Below, piece after piece: positions 26,385 through 35,813 of a DNA stretch of 64,000 bases. The first letter of the stretch is position 1. Every line of letters begins with the position of its first letter. The translations under genes were made by a program, and so were the position numbers. The notes below the pieces were generated by a model. The model was not told the DNA's origin and made no database searches. It saw nothing but the letters and a program-made list of their open reading frames with translations. The stretch is from Endozoicomonas sp965196975 (lineage in GTDB: Bacteria > Pseudomonadota > Gammaproteobacteria > Pseudomonadales > Endozoicomonadaceae), in assembly GCF_965196975.1 (NCBI RefSeq), contig NZ_OZ239981.1, positions 186,001 through 250,000 on the forward strand. The letters are read 5' to 3'.

Positions 26385-27983
26385 GTAACTATTCAGCACC
26401 CAGCAAAGGCGTATTGTTGTAATTTCGAACCGCTTTAAGAAGCGCCTGAAATATGTTCAACCCCTGCTTTTTAGCAGATGATAAATAGCTTCGGATTCGG
26501 GTAAACATGGTACCTCCGTCTTCGCTTCTGAAGCAGCCTGAGATCTTCTGCTTAAGTTTGGCCATCCTGGCATCACGTTCACTGCCATTGTTATCGAAGG
26601 GAATTGAAAAGTCCGACATGAAGCGCAACGTTTCAACCTTAAACTCAATAAGCCTTTTGAACAGGTTGTAGGCCTTGGTATTCCTGACCTTCTTACGTCC
26701 AAGCACCTGTCGTTGTTTTTCCATATAAGCGGTTTCCTTCGTGAGAGCCCTTTGAAGGATTTGGTCGTATATCGTCTCAATGCGAAGCTGTATTGCACCA
26801 GGCATTTGAGTCAGACCGGCTGCTTTGTATTTCTTGCAGAAGTGCCAGGAGAGCGTAAGCAATTTCATCAGCCGCAGAGCCAGCTTATTCGCATCCCTAT
26901 CGACAACTCCCTGAAGCTCTCTCAGATGATGGGCATTACAAAGCACATGCACTGCCGCATAGGCAAAGTAGGACTTCCAATGATCGTGAACCAGAATGCC
27001 TGCAAAAGTCAGCAGGATGCCCATTGCATCCATTGCTTCACAACCTCGCCTTTCTGAGAGGTAGTAAAGCGTCCATTGGTCATCTCGCATAATGTGTAAC
27101 CACCACAGTGAACCGTCAACCCGCATGCCAGTTTCATCCGCTCCTGCAACCGGACTTTCTTGTAAAGCATCGCGGATACTCTGCTCAGTAGAGGCCAGGT
27201 TCTCATGGGTATAGGCAACAAAATTGGCAACAGAGCCTGCGCTGACACTCATGCAATAAATAGTATTGAAATACTCAGACACCCGGTGATATGGGATGAA
27301 GTGATACTGGTTTAAATGAACAGCCATTGCCTGAGTCACTTCTCCGTATTGAGCAGCGGCTTTCACTCCTTGGGGAAACTCAGCGGTGTTCCGTTTACCA
27401 CAAGGACATACTTTAACGTCTGCCCAGTACGCGGTAACTTCAAATTCTCCGGGTCTACCTGGATCAAAAACCTGTCGCTCAATGTATTTGGTGGGTTTAA
27501 TATCGATAAGCGAAGACTGGCAACAGCAACATTTTTCAACCTTCAGATGCCTGACATAATCGGGTAAGGCGACACGTCTCAAACAAGAGCCTTGATGACC
27601 TTTCTGGCCACCTGGTTTATTGCCTGAAGATGGTCTAAGGCTTTTGGGGTTCGGTGTTTCCTGTGAGGAGCAGGGGGCTTCTTTGGAAGATGTATCACCT
27701 TTATCACTCCCTTTTTTACTGGGCTTTTGATAACCATCTGACGATGGTGGCTTACTACTGTTTTGACTGTTTTTATTAACCCTTTCTTCCAGTTCGCTGC
27801 AACGTTCCCGTAAAAGCGCATTCTCGGTCCGAAGCTCTTCATTCTCTTTAAGGAGAGCTTCGGTAAACGGAGTAGCTGGGAAGTCTGGTTCCATACTGGA
27901 GATTTGTTAGAAAAATTGAGTATAAGATGATGGTCGAAAAATCAGAAAATTCCAGATTTATATGAAGGGTGCTGAATAGTTAC
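26385..27983 (-). mobile_element. IS66-family element, copy 2 (1,599 bp)
   Basis: Same 17-bp inverted repeats as copy 1, flanked by a perfect 8-bp duplication TTTTCTTC (26377-26384 and 27984-27991). Simple transposition into the signal-peptide codons of the small cysteine-rich gene. Confidence 0.96.
26389..27894 (-). CDS. IS66-family transposase (copy 2)
   Basis: A 501-residue transposase, identical to the copy at 23155: N-terminal coil, SKPPSSDGY block, cysteine-rich finger, DDE core (GADETGM, HDHWKSY, GSERDARM). Both copies are intact, so this element may still be active. It is read opposite to the gene it interrupts. Confidence 0.97.
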   Translation of the reverse strand: MEPDFPATPFTEALLKENEELRTENALLRERCSELEERVNKNSQNSSKPPSSDGYQKPSKKGSDKGDTSSKEAPCSSQETPNPKSLRPSSGNKPGGQKGHQGSCLRRVALPDYVRHLKVEKCCCCQSSLIDIKPTKYIERQVFDPGRPGEFEVTAYWADVKVCPCGKRNTAEFPQGVKAAAQYGEVTQAMAVHLNQYHFIPYHRVSEYFNTIYCMSVSAGSVANFVAYTHENLASTEQSIRDALQESPVAGADETGMRVDGSLWWLHIMRDDQWTLYYLSERRGCEAMDAMGILLTFAGILVHDHWKSYFAYAAVHVLCNAHHLRELQGVVDRDANKLALRLMKLLTLSWHFCKKYKAAGLTQMPGAIQLRIETIYDQILQRALTKETAYMEKQRQVLGRKKVRNTKAYNLFKRLIEFKVETLRFMSDFSIPFDNNGSERDARMAKLKQKISGCFRSEDGGTMFTRIRSYLSSAKKQGLNIFQALLKAVRNYNNTPLLGAE

Positions 27984-28244
27984 TTTTCTTCAATGGTAAA
28001 CGCCGAAATTCTGAACTGCGAGCAAAAGCAAACCGTTTGCGAAGCCAAGTGCAAAGCCTCCAGTCTTGTTAGCGAACAGGACAGCAATACCTGCAAAGCT
28101 CAATGCTTGGGAGAACGGACAGCCTGTGAGCTTGAACAAAGCAAAGAATCAGCGGGAAAGCTTGCAGAGCAAGCTAAAGATGCGAGCCAGTCTTTTATGG
28201 ACAAGCTTAAGGCTTTCTGGGAAGGGTTAACCAGCAAGATGTAA

Positions 28245-28566
28245 TTCCAACCGTGCTTTCTAACTACCATAATGAGCATGATGATATGGACGACAGAGCA
28301 GGTGGAATGACGAGTAATGAGAGGCTACTTGTGCTCTCGGGTATTGCGGGGAATTCTAACGCAGGGCTGGCTATCCATACCCCAGCGCAATAGCATAGTT
28401 AGGAAGTTCGACTCCCCCATCTCTTTCTTTTCCTAGCCAGTGACACGCTCATCAAAAATGGCAGATGTGAGAAATCTTAACCGCCTCCATGCCAGAGGTA
28501 ATTGAATTTCCAACGCAACAACCGCAAAGGTTACCTTAATAGGTTGGACGTGTTTTTCTTCACCTG
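28245..28566. other. Intergenic region left of adhE
   Basis: About 320 bp without a convincing gene; only a 35-codon ORF at about 28287-28394 with no ribosome-binding site or recognisable content. A tRNA T-arm-like motif near 28406 has no matching tRNA body. Confidence 0.35.
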
Positions 28567-28603
28567 AAAAAAATGCCTCTAATCAACGAGTGACTAGAGG
28601 CAT
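28567..28603 (-). terminator. Rho-independent terminator of adhE
   Basis: On the minus strand ATGCCTCTA pairs with TAGAGGCAT (28595-28603 with 28573-28581) and is followed by seven Ts. It lies 21 bp after the adhE stop. Confidence 0.85.
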
Positions 28604-28624
28604 ACGACATATTTCAGTCGAAGA

Positions 28625-31240
28625 TTATTTACCGTAGTAAGCCTTGGTGAGCAGTTCTTCCAGCTCAGAAATCAATGGCAAGCGAGGGTTTGCCGTTGTG
28701 GTCTGATCTTCAAACGCATGGTTAGCCAGCATGCTGATTTTACTCTTAAACAGAGACTCATCAACACCAATCTCCTGAAGAGAAGCAGGCATACCCAGTC
28801 GCTTCATCAAGTCACGAACCGCATTAGCCAGCGATTTGACCCCCTCTTCCGGAGTCTTGGCAGGCAAGCCCAGCATTTTGGCAATCTCAGCATACTTCTC
28901 ATGGGCAATGTAGTACTGATATTTCGGGAATGATGCCACCTTGGTTGGATTAGGGCAGCCGTTATACTCAATCACATGCGGCAATAACACCGCATTAGCC
29001 TGGCCGTGAGAAATATGAAGTTCATTACCCAGCTTATGAGCGATCGCATGGTTTACCCCCAGGAATGCGTTGGCAAATGCCATACCGGCAATACAGGAAG
29101 CATTATGCATTTTCTCACGCGCTTTTCTGTCGGCCGTTTCATAAGACTGTGGCAGATAATCAAAGACCAGCTGGATGGCTTTCATAGCCAGCGCATCAGT
29201 GTAATCTGAAGCCATGATGGACACATAAGCTTCTATCGCATGGGTCAGCACGTCCAGACCAGTATCTGCAGCCACTTTCTTAGGAACTGTCAGTACCAGA
29301 TTAGGATCTATAATCGCCACATCTGGAGTCAGCTCATAGTCAGCCAGCGGGTACTTGGCCCCTTTTTCCTTGTCGGTAATAACGGCGAATGACGTTACCT
29401 CAGACCCCGTACCGGACGTGGTTGGAATCGCAACCAGTTTCGCCTTCTTGCCCAGGTGCGGGAATTTATAGACACGCTTGCGGATATCGAGGAATTTCTG
29501 GGCCATACCGGCAAAGTCGGCATCTGGCTGTTCATAGAAAAGCCACATTCCCTTAGCTGCATCGATCGGTGAACCACCGCCCAGAGCAATGATCACATCC
29601 GGATTAAAGCGCGCCATTTCACGGGCACCATTGCGAACGGTTTCCAGACTTGGATCGGGCTCAACCTGATTGAAGATTTCAACCTGAACCGGTGTAGAGC
29701 GCTTTCTCAAGTGGTATAGAATTTTATCAACATAGCCCAGGGACTGAATAACCTCATCGGTCACAATAAATACACGAGAGATGTCCTGCATCTTTTCAAG
29801 GTACTGAAGAGAGTTAGCCTCGAAGTAGATCTTTCTGGGAAGTTTAAACCATTGCATATTGACCCGGCGTTTAGCAACACGCTTCACGTTAATCAAATTA
29901 ACAGCAGATACGTTGGAAGTTGTACTGTTACCGCCGTAGGTACCACATCCCAGAGTCAGGGAAGGCATATTGGTATTGTAAATATCACCAATGGCGCCAT
30001 GGGTGCTTGGTGAGTTGATGATGATACGACCCGCTTTCATGGCCAGAGAGAACTCATCAATCACCTGGTTATCCTGGGCGTGAAGTACAGCTGAGTGACC
30101 AAGACCACCAAAGTTCAACATTTGGTCCGCCAGCTCAATAGCATGGTGCGCATCTTTAGCCTTAAGTACACCCAGAACTGGAGACAGCTTCTCACGGGAC
30201 AGCGGGAACTCTGGACCTACCCCCTCAATTTCTGCAGCCAGAATACGGGTATTCTCAGGCACCTTGATACCAGCCAGCTCCGCAATATAAGAAGGCTTCA
30301 TGCCAACAATCTTACTGTTTACATGACCGTCATGAATGACCACTTCAGCCAGCCGTCTGGTTTCTTCAGGCGTGGTGAAGTAAACATTCTGAGACTTCAG
30401 CTCTTTGACGACTTCTTTATAAACCGCCTGATGAACAATCGCGGCCTGCTCAGAAGCGCAGATCATGCCATTATCAAAACTCTTGGACATAACCAGGTCA
30501 TTACAGGCCTGTTTGATATCCGCAGACTGGTCAATAATGCAAGGTACGTTACCAGAACCGACACCCAGCGCAGGCTTACCGGAAGAGTAGGCAGCTCGAA
30601 CCATGCCGGAACCACCTGTCGCCAGAATGACAGCAACTTCAGGGTGCGTCATCAGCTTCTGAGTAGCTTCAATGGAAGGATGCTCCACCCACAACACACA
30701 GTCATCAGGCGCACCGGCTGCAACTGCTGCATCGCGAACAATCCGGGCAGCTTCACTGGAACATTTCTGTGCAGAAGGGTGAAAGGCAAAAATAATAGGG
30801 TTACGGGTTTTGGTAGAAATAATAGACTTGAACATGGTGGTGGATGTCGGGTTGGTCACCGGAGTAACTCCACAAACAATACCTACAGGCTCAGCAACCA
30901 GCATGAAGTCTTCTTCAGCGTTGTCTTCAATAACGCCTACCGTCTTATCGTACTTGATGGAGTGGTAAACATACTCAGTCGCAAAAATGTTTTTGGTCAC
31001 CTTATCTTCAAGGATACCACGCCCAGTCTCCTCAACCGCCATTCGGGCAAGCTCCATATGAGCAGCCTGACCAGCCAGGGCCATGGCTTTTGTCACCCTG
31101 TCGACATCTTCCTGCGTCAGCTTAAGAAACTTCTCCCTTGCAACCATTGCCCGCTCAATTAATGCATTAATCTGAGCATCAACATCCTGAACAACCGCAT
31201 CTTTATTTACGGTTTTTTCAGCCTGCTTTTTTCCGGCCAT
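28625..31240 (-). CDS. adhE: Bifunctional acetaldehyde-CoA/alcohol dehydrogenase
   Basis: An 871-residue fusion that turns acetyl-CoA into ethanol in two NADH-using steps. The N-terminal aldehyde dehydrogenase half has the catalytic cysteine in DNGMICASEQ and the TGGSGMVRAAYSSG cofactor region; the C-terminal iron-dependent alcohol dehydrogenase half has ALGGGSPIDAAKG and the metal-binding histidines in NHAIAHKLGNELHISHGQAN. Such enzymes form long filaments (spirosomes) in E. coli. AGAGGG lies upstream of the ATG. It implies mixed-acid type fermentation. The upstream region now ends in a nested IS, and an FNR-like box lies beyond it. Confidence 0.97.
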   Translation of the reverse strand: MAGKKQAEKTVNKDAVVQDVDAQINALIERAMVAREKFLKLTQEDVDRVTKAMALAGQAAHMELARMAVEETGRGILEDKVTKNIFATEYVYHSIKYDKTVGVIEDNAEEDFMLVAEPVGIVCGVTPVTNPTSTTMFKSIISTKTRNPIIFAFHPSAQKCSSEAARIVRDAAVAAGAPDDCVLWVEHPSIEATQKLMTHPEVAVILATGGSGMVRAAYSSGKPALGVGSGNVPCIIDQSADIKQACNDLVMSKSFDNGMICASEQAAIVHQAVYKEVVKELKSQNVYFTTPEETRRLAEVVIHDGHVNSKIVGMKPSYIAELAGIKVPENTRILAAEIEGVGPEFPLSREKLSPVLGVLKAKDAHHAIELADQMLNFGGLGHSAVLHAQDNQVIDEFSLAMKAGRIIINSPSTHGAIGDIYNTNMPSLTLGCGTYGGNSTTSNVSAVNLINVKRVAKRRVNMQWFKLPRKIYFEANSLQYLEKMQDISRVFIVTDEVIQSLGYVDKILYHLRKRSTPVQVEIFNQVEPDPSLETVRNGAREMARFNPDVIIALGGGSPIDAAKGMWLFYEQPDADFAGMAQKFLDIRKRVYKFPHLGKKAKLVAIPTTSGTGSEVTSFAVITDKEKGAKYPLADYELTPDVAIIDPNLVLTVPKKVAADTGLDVLTHAIEAYVSIMASDYTDALAMKAIQLVFDYLPQSYETADRKAREKMHNASCIAGMAFANAFLGVNHAIAHKLGNELHISHGQANAVLLPHVIEYNGCPNPTKVASFPKYQYYIAHEKYAEIAKMLGLPAKTPEEGVKSLANAVRDLMKRLGMPASLQEIGVDESLFKSKISMLANHAFEDQTTTANPRLPLISELEELLTKAYYGK

Positions 31241-31593
31241 GATTATCGCCCTCTAGTAGTTAACCAAGATAACCTTTAAAAAACTGTCTATAATCTCGAG
31301 GCTTTTCGTTTTAAGTCTTCGCTCGAAATAGGAATACTGTTTAATAAGCTGGCAACCATCAGATGTCCGTCTTCTATTTCAACACCCTCAAGATAGTGCA
31401 TCCTGAGTATTAATGCCTGACCATTGCCATTTATTGCTAAATTCTTTATTTCGATAAATTTTCAGGCATTAGCCACTGAATATTTATCGAATGTCGCAAA
31501 ACTTTTATTCCACAAAATTATTTAAACGTATTTATTTTTTAAATTCAGGTATATGTCGTTTGCTGTTTTCAGCATTACAACACAAGAAAACCA
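31241..31593. other. adhE upstream region, cut by an insertion
   Basis: About 350 bp of AT-rich DNA that should hold the adhE promoter. No clear -35/-10 pair or operator was picked out. It ends at the 5-bp duplication AACCA (31589-31593) of the IS701-like element. Confidence 0.4.
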
Positions 31594-32047
31594 TAGGACT
31601 TTCGCATTGACAGGCAGCTGTAAAAATTGCTAGATCAGCAAAAAATAGCGGATGTCGTCGTGCGTAGAAAGATAACAAGACCTACAACAGCTGGGTGTGA
31701 TTTGCCGAAATATACAGGGTTTCTATTGTGTGAGCCGAAATCAGCAACCTGTACTCGCCTTAGTGAGATCGGAGATATGTCACACCACAGCGTTAACCGT
31801 TTTCTACAACGTGAAGACTTTGCTCCCAATGACCTTTTCATGGAAGTAGCCGCAAGGCTGATTCTTGATGGGGGCACGCTATCGGTTGATGATACGGTGC
31901 TGGATAAGCCGTACAGTAACTACACGGCATTCATCGGCTATCATTACTCGGGCAAGCATCATAAAGCCGTCAAGGGCATTAATCTCATAACGCTCTATTA
32001 CACCGATATCAAAGGCTATAGCCTTCCTGTCAATTTCCGTATCTATG

Positions 32048-33438
32048 GGGTGCTCTCTCTGAATGATTGAAACAATAGTGCTCTATTTTCACAGCTACTA
32101 TGGGAACACCACTCATAATAGTTAACTGTCATGCCCGCTTCTGTTATTTCCAGCTCTACCAAAAGCATCGTTTTGCAAATTGAAGTTTCTATAGATTCAG
32201 GCAACATGCTGAATCTTGAAGATAGTTTACAGCGTGCACTCAATGAAGCCGGGCAGCTTGGAACAAAAGAGTTATTGGGGCTATTTGAATCACCCAATAA
32301 AGAACCTATCGTCGTTAATCAGCAGAAGTGGAACTACAAAGGAAAGGTTCTTAAGCACTATGAAACCTTATACGGTCGTATACCTTTGGAGCGCTCCGTA
32401 TATCAGGGTGTCAGAGGTGGCAGTACTCTGGCAGCACTTGATCTTCGTGCCGGTATTATTGGTTCAGCTACCCCCAAATTTGCCAAGTCTATCGCCTGGA
32501 AATACAGCCAGATGCCAGCGCCTGCGGTAAAAGAAGATTTTGAGACCAACCATCAAAGGACGCTTTCAAATTCTTATATCAAGCATTTATCGGACAGAGT
32601 AGGTGCATTAATTGAAGACCAGCAAGACACTCACTACCACCTTCCTCCACTAAAAGAGCCTGTTGAAACAATAGCCATTGGTCTGGATGGAACCTGCATG
32701 CTGCTTTGTGAAGAAGGCTGGAGGGAAGCCATGTGTGGGACATTGAGCCTATATTCTGCAGATGGAGACAGGCTCCACACGATATATACAGCCAGTTCGC
32801 CAGAGTATGGTAAACAAAGCTTTATGAGCAAGCTCGACGAGGAGATTGCAGATCTAAAACGACTCTACCCAAATGCCACATACATCGGGGTAGCTGACGG
32901 GGCTAGAGAAAACTGGAGTTATTTGAAACAACATACCTCTGGGCAGATACTCGATTTTTATCATGCATCTGAATATTTAGCTGGAGCAGCGGAAGCACTG
33001 TTTCCAACCAGTAAGGCGAAGCGACACCAGTGGCTTGAAGACAGGCTACATAGTTTGAAAAACAAGCGTGGAGCAGCCAAAAAAATCCTTCAGGAAATTG
33101 AATCAGCCGAGCTCCCGAAAAAGACAATCGCACTGACAGAGAAGCGCTACAAAGCTGTGAGCTATTTTACAAACAATCACCAGTTAATGAATTATCATCA
33201 GGCGCTTAAACGCCATTGGCCAATAGGTTCAGGAGTTACTGAAGCGGCTTGTAAGACTCTGGTAAAGCAACGATTATGTGGTTCTGGAATGAGGTGGAAA
33301 GCAACAGGAGCGGAAGTGCTTTTGACAACAAGAGCACTGATCCAGAGTAAGGGGCGCTGGGAACAACTTTGGTCTGAGTTCATGACTGGAAAGGTTGAAG
33401 CTAACCTATGAGTCAGTTATCAAATTGAGAGAGCACCC
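32048..33438 (+). mobile_element. ISKra4-family insertion sequence, copy 3 (1,391 bp)
   Basis: Same ends as copy 1, with a perfect 8-bp duplication TATCTATG at 32040-32047 and 33439-33446. It sits inside the IS701-like transposase gene, so it arrived after that element. Confidence 0.95.
32131..33411 (+). CDS. ISKra4-family transposase (copy 3)
   Basis: An intact 426-residue transposase identical to copies 1 and 4, with the same DDE blocks (GLDGTCM, VADGAREN, GSGVTEAACK). Identity across copies shows that they spread recently. It could act in trans on copy 2. Confidence 0.9.
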   Translation: MPASVISSSTKSIVLQIEVSIDSGNMLNLEDSLQRALNEAGQLGTKELLGLFESPNKEPIVVNQQKWNYKGKVLKHYETLYGRIPLERSVYQGVRGGSTLAALDLRAGIIGSATPKFAKSIAWKYSQMPAPAVKEDFETNHQRTLSNSYIKHLSDRVGALIEDQQDTHYHLPPLKEPVETIAIGLDGTCMLLCEEGWREAMCGTLSLYSADGDRLHTIYTASSPEYGKQSFMSKLDEEIADLKRLYPNATYIGVADGARENWSYLKQHTSGQILDFYHASEYLAGAAEALFPTSKAKRHQWLEDRLHSLKNKRGAAKKILQEIESAELPKKTIALTEKRYKAVSYFTNNHQLMNYHQALKRHWPIGSGVTEAACKTLVKQRLCGSGMRWKATGAEVLLTTRALIQSKGRWEQLWSEFMTGKVEANL

Positions 33439-34113
33439 TATCTATGACTCTGCGGACGGAAAGTCCAAAAATGATTATTTTCTCGAGATGCTGAAAGAAG
33501 TACTTGTATGGGGCTTACGACCTGCATTTGTTACGGGGGATTCCTGGTATAGCAGTGCCGCAAACCTGAAGACTGTGAAAAACAACGGTCTGGGTTTTAT
33601 GTTTGCCGTTAAAAGCAACCGTACTGTTTCTATCCAAAAGGGTGACTACCAACAAGTGCAGAGCCTGGAGATTCCTGAAGAGGGAATAACCGTTTGGCTA
33701 CGTAATTTTGGTTCTGTGCGTTTGTACCGGACGCGGCTAAAAAACGAGCTGCGCCATTACGTCGTCTACACACCCCATGCTGGATCAGAGGTATCACCAC
33801 AGGTAGGCTTTAATGAACTTCACCTGCACCATTGGGCGATCGAAGAGTATCACCGGGCGCTGAAACAACTCTGCAGTATTGAGCGCTTTCAGGTGAGAGG
33901 AAAGCAGCAGGTCAGGAACCATATTTTTGCCTCTATCTTTGGGTATGCCTGCCTTCAGGCCAAGAAAGTATCTGAATCTCTCAGTAGCATCTATCGCGTT
34001 AAGAATGATGCGCTCAAGGATGCTATTTGGGACTTCATTAAGAGCTTCTCTGATGGTAAAGACTGGCTGAGACCATCTTTTATCAGAGCTGTCAATGCGT
34101 AAGTTCTAAACCA

Positions 34114-34601
34114 CAAAAAAACTGATTCAAATCAAGAAACCGCTATTGATTTTTTTTGCAAAAAGAGCATCAAAATTTATCAATAGCATTCATACATTGA
34201 CATGTTTTTTTCTACATTTAATCTCAGGAAAAGCTTATAAAAACGCTATCTTCAATAAAAACCAATAAACTAAAAAAAACATTTTCAAATTCAGGCTGTA
34301 TGAAAAACACAATCGCACCGAACAAAAACAGAAACAAACAACAATAAACAACAGTTATAAAACTCCCCTGCCATAGTTTTTTATTCATTAGGAAAAAGGC
34401 TTTACCTGTTGTAACCTTTCCGTATCATTAGCAAGAATTTGAAGTGTCTAAGCCGGAATTTTTTAGCCCTCTTCAAAAAACGATGGATGATTCGATCTTT
34501 CCCGTCATTGAGCTTGGGCTACAAGAAAAGAAATCCTGACCAGACACAGCATTCAAACTGAAAACACACTGTTAACCCTTGATCGAGGAAGGATCAGTCA
34601 C
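34114..34601. other. fba upstream region
   Basis: About 490 bp of strongly AT-rich DNA with no gene. It holds an FNR-like palindrome near its left end (34122-34135). Before the IS701-like element arrived this was continuous with the adhE upstream region. Confidence 0.45.
34122..34135. promoter_or_regulatory. FNR/Anr-like box between adhE and fba
   Basis: CTGATTCAAATCAA matches the FNR consensus TTGAT-N4-ATCAA at all but the first base. Without the nested ISs it would lie about 360 bp upstream of adhE; it is 470 bp upstream of fba. Confidence 0.45.
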
Positions 34602-35675
34602 ATGTCCCAGAAAATCCTGGACCTGGTAAAGCCAGGCGTCGTTACCGGTGATGACGTTCAGAAAATCTTTGAAGCTGCCAAGGCCGGTGAGTTTGCACTG
34701 CCAGCAGTGAACGTTGTTGGTACCGATTCAATCAACGCAGTTCTGGAAGCTGCTGCCAAAGTCAAGTCTCCAGTCATCATTCAGTTCTCTAACGGTGGCG
34801 CTTCCTACTTTTCAGGTAAAGGCCTTAAGACTGACCCTGCTGGCGCTCTGGGCGCCATTGCCGGCGCAAAATATGTTCACGCGGTTGCAGAAGCTTACGG
34901 CATCCCTGTACTCCTGCACACTGACCATGCCGCACGCAAGCTGCTGCCATGGATTGACGCCCTGCTGACTGCGGGTGAAGAGTTCTACGAGCAACACGGC
35001 AAGCCACTGTTCTCTTCTCACATGATCGACCTCTCCGAAGAGTCTCTGGAAGAAAACATTGCTACCTGCGCCGAATACCTGACGCGTATGGCCAAGATGG
35101 ACATGACACTGGAATTCGAACTGGGCTGTACGGGCGGTGAAGAGGACGGTGTAGACAACTCTCACATGGACAGCTCCATGCTGTACACCCAGCCAGAAGA
35201 CGTAGCCTATGCTTACGAAATTCTGAGCAAGATCAGCCACCGCTTCACCATCGCTGCTTCTTTCGGTAACGTTCACGGCGTGTACAAGCCAGGCAACGTT
35301 CAGCTGACACCAAAGATCCTGGACAACTCCCAGAAGTACTGCTCTGAGAAGTTCGGTATTCCAGCCAAGTCTCTGAATTTCGTCTTCCATGGCGGTTCTG
35401 GCTCTACCCTGGAAGAGATCCGCGAATCTGTATCTTACGGCGTAGTGAAGATGAACATCGACACCGATACCCAGTGGGCATGCTGGGAAGGCGTTCTGAA
35501 CTACTACAAGAAGAACGAAGCTTACCTGCAGGGCCAGCTGGGCAACCCTGAAGGTGCTGACAAGCCAAACAAAAAGTTCTACGATCCTCGCGTATGGCTG
35601 CGTGCCGGTCAGGAGACCATGATCTCCCGTCTCGAACAGGCTCATCACGATCTGAACAGTATCGACGTACTGTAA
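34602..35675 (+). CDS. fbaA: Class II fructose-bisphosphate aldolase, E. coli FbaA type
   Basis: A 357-residue zinc aldolase that splits fructose 1,6-bisphosphate. The zinc-binding HTDHAARKLLPW, the ELGCTGGEEDGVDNSH loop, ASFGNVHGVYKPGNV and NFVFHGGSGS all match the class IIA subgroup represented by E. coli FbaA. AGGAAGGATC lies upstream of the ATG. Codon use is strongly biased (CTG, GGT, GAA), as in highly expressed genes. A second aldolase of a different subgroup follows 138 bp later. Confidence 0.96.
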   Translation: MSQKILDLVKPGVVTGDDVQKIFEAAKAGEFALPAVNVVGTDSINAVLEAAAKVKSPVIIQFSNGGASYFSGKGLKTDPAGALGAIAGAKYVHAVAEAYGIPVLLHTDHAARKLLPWIDALLTAGEEFYEQHGKPLFSSHMIDLSEESLEENIATCAEYLTRMAKMDMTLEFELGCTGGEEDGVDNSHMDSSMLYTQPEDVAYAYEILSKISHRFTIAASFGNVHGVYKPGNVQLTPKILDNSQKYCSEKFGIPAKSLNFVFHGGSGSTLEEIRESVSYGVVKMNIDTDTQWACWEGVLNYYKKNEAYLQGQLGNPEGADKPNKKFYDPRVWLRAGQETMISRLEQAHHDLNSIDVL

Positions 35676-35684
35676 TTCAGACCA

Positions 35685-35718
35685 GACACCGGCTGCCGCC
35701 GGTGTCCTCCCCCCCCCC
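35685..35718 (+). terminator. Hairpin followed by a run of ten Cs between the aldolase genes
   Basis: GACACCGGC (35685-35693) pairs perfectly with GCCGGTGTC (35698-35706), but a C run (35709-35718) follows in place of Ts. It may slow RNA polymerase or protect the fbaA mRNA end rather than terminate fully. Confidence 0.45.
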
Positions 35719-35813
35719 TCCTTCTCAAAACAAAATTCAACACAACTTTGCATAGTTGCACAATCAGAGGCAATAATACTCTCTTTCATTCAATTCACTG
35801 AACGGAGCGGGTA

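Larger units (their letters stand above)
26344..28244 (+). pseudogene. Small cysteine-rich secreted protein, split by IS66 in its signal peptide
   Basis: Joining 26344-26384 to 27992-28244 (removing IS66 and one copy of TTTTCTTC) restores a 97-residue protein. It begins MKQLSIFVVLIFSSMVNA, a clean signal peptide, followed by a mature part with six cysteines in the order C-x6-C-x3-C-x13-C-x3-C-x6-C, then a helical, charged tail ending DKLKAFWEGLTSKM. The mirror-like cysteine spacing suggests a helical hairpin tied by disulfides (inference). I do not recognise the family. Downstream of the IS the frame is still open, but it has lost its secretion signal. Confidence 0.75.
31627..34102 (+). pseudogene. 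IS701-like transposase, split by ISKra4 copy 3
   Basis: Joining 31627-32047 to 33447-34102 gives a 358-residue DDE transposase with no lost base: the reading ...LPVNFRIYDSADGKSKNDY crosses the junction. Candidate catalytic aspartates are in LSVDDTVLDKPYS and FVTGDSWYSS, the glutamate in WAIEEYHRALKQ. The best start is a TTG at 31627, as a stop lies just upstream. The insertion falls between the two aspartates and inactivates the enzyme. IS701-like is my best label; other IS4-type groups are possible. Confidence 0.85.
31594..34108 (+). mobile_element. IS701-like (IS4-superfamily) element with nested ISKra4 copy
   Basis: Imperfect inverted repeats close the element: TAGGACTTTCGCATTGACAG at the left end (31594-31613) and, read from the right end (34108-34089), TAGAACTTACGCATTGACAG. 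A 5-bp duplication AACCA lies at 31589-31593 and 34109-34113. Without the nested copy it is 1,116 bp. Family placement is tentative. Confidence 0.85.

Noticed and set aside
28395..28430. tRNA T-arm-like motif (GAAGTTCGACTCCCCC)
   Set aside because: No matching acceptor, D-arm or anticodon arm could be found upstream, so there is no support for a tRNA or an attachment site.
30095..31162. 355-codon ORF on the plus strand inside adhE
   Set aside because: It is the antisense shadow of adhE, a well-supported gene on the other strand.
31594..34108. Composite transposon carrying cargo
   Set aside because: The inner DNA is fully explained by an IS701-like element interrupted by ISKra4 copy 3; no cargo gene is present.
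34812..35789. 325-codon minus-strand ORF inside fbaA
   Set aside because: Antisense shadow of a strongly codon-biased gene; no recognisable motifs.
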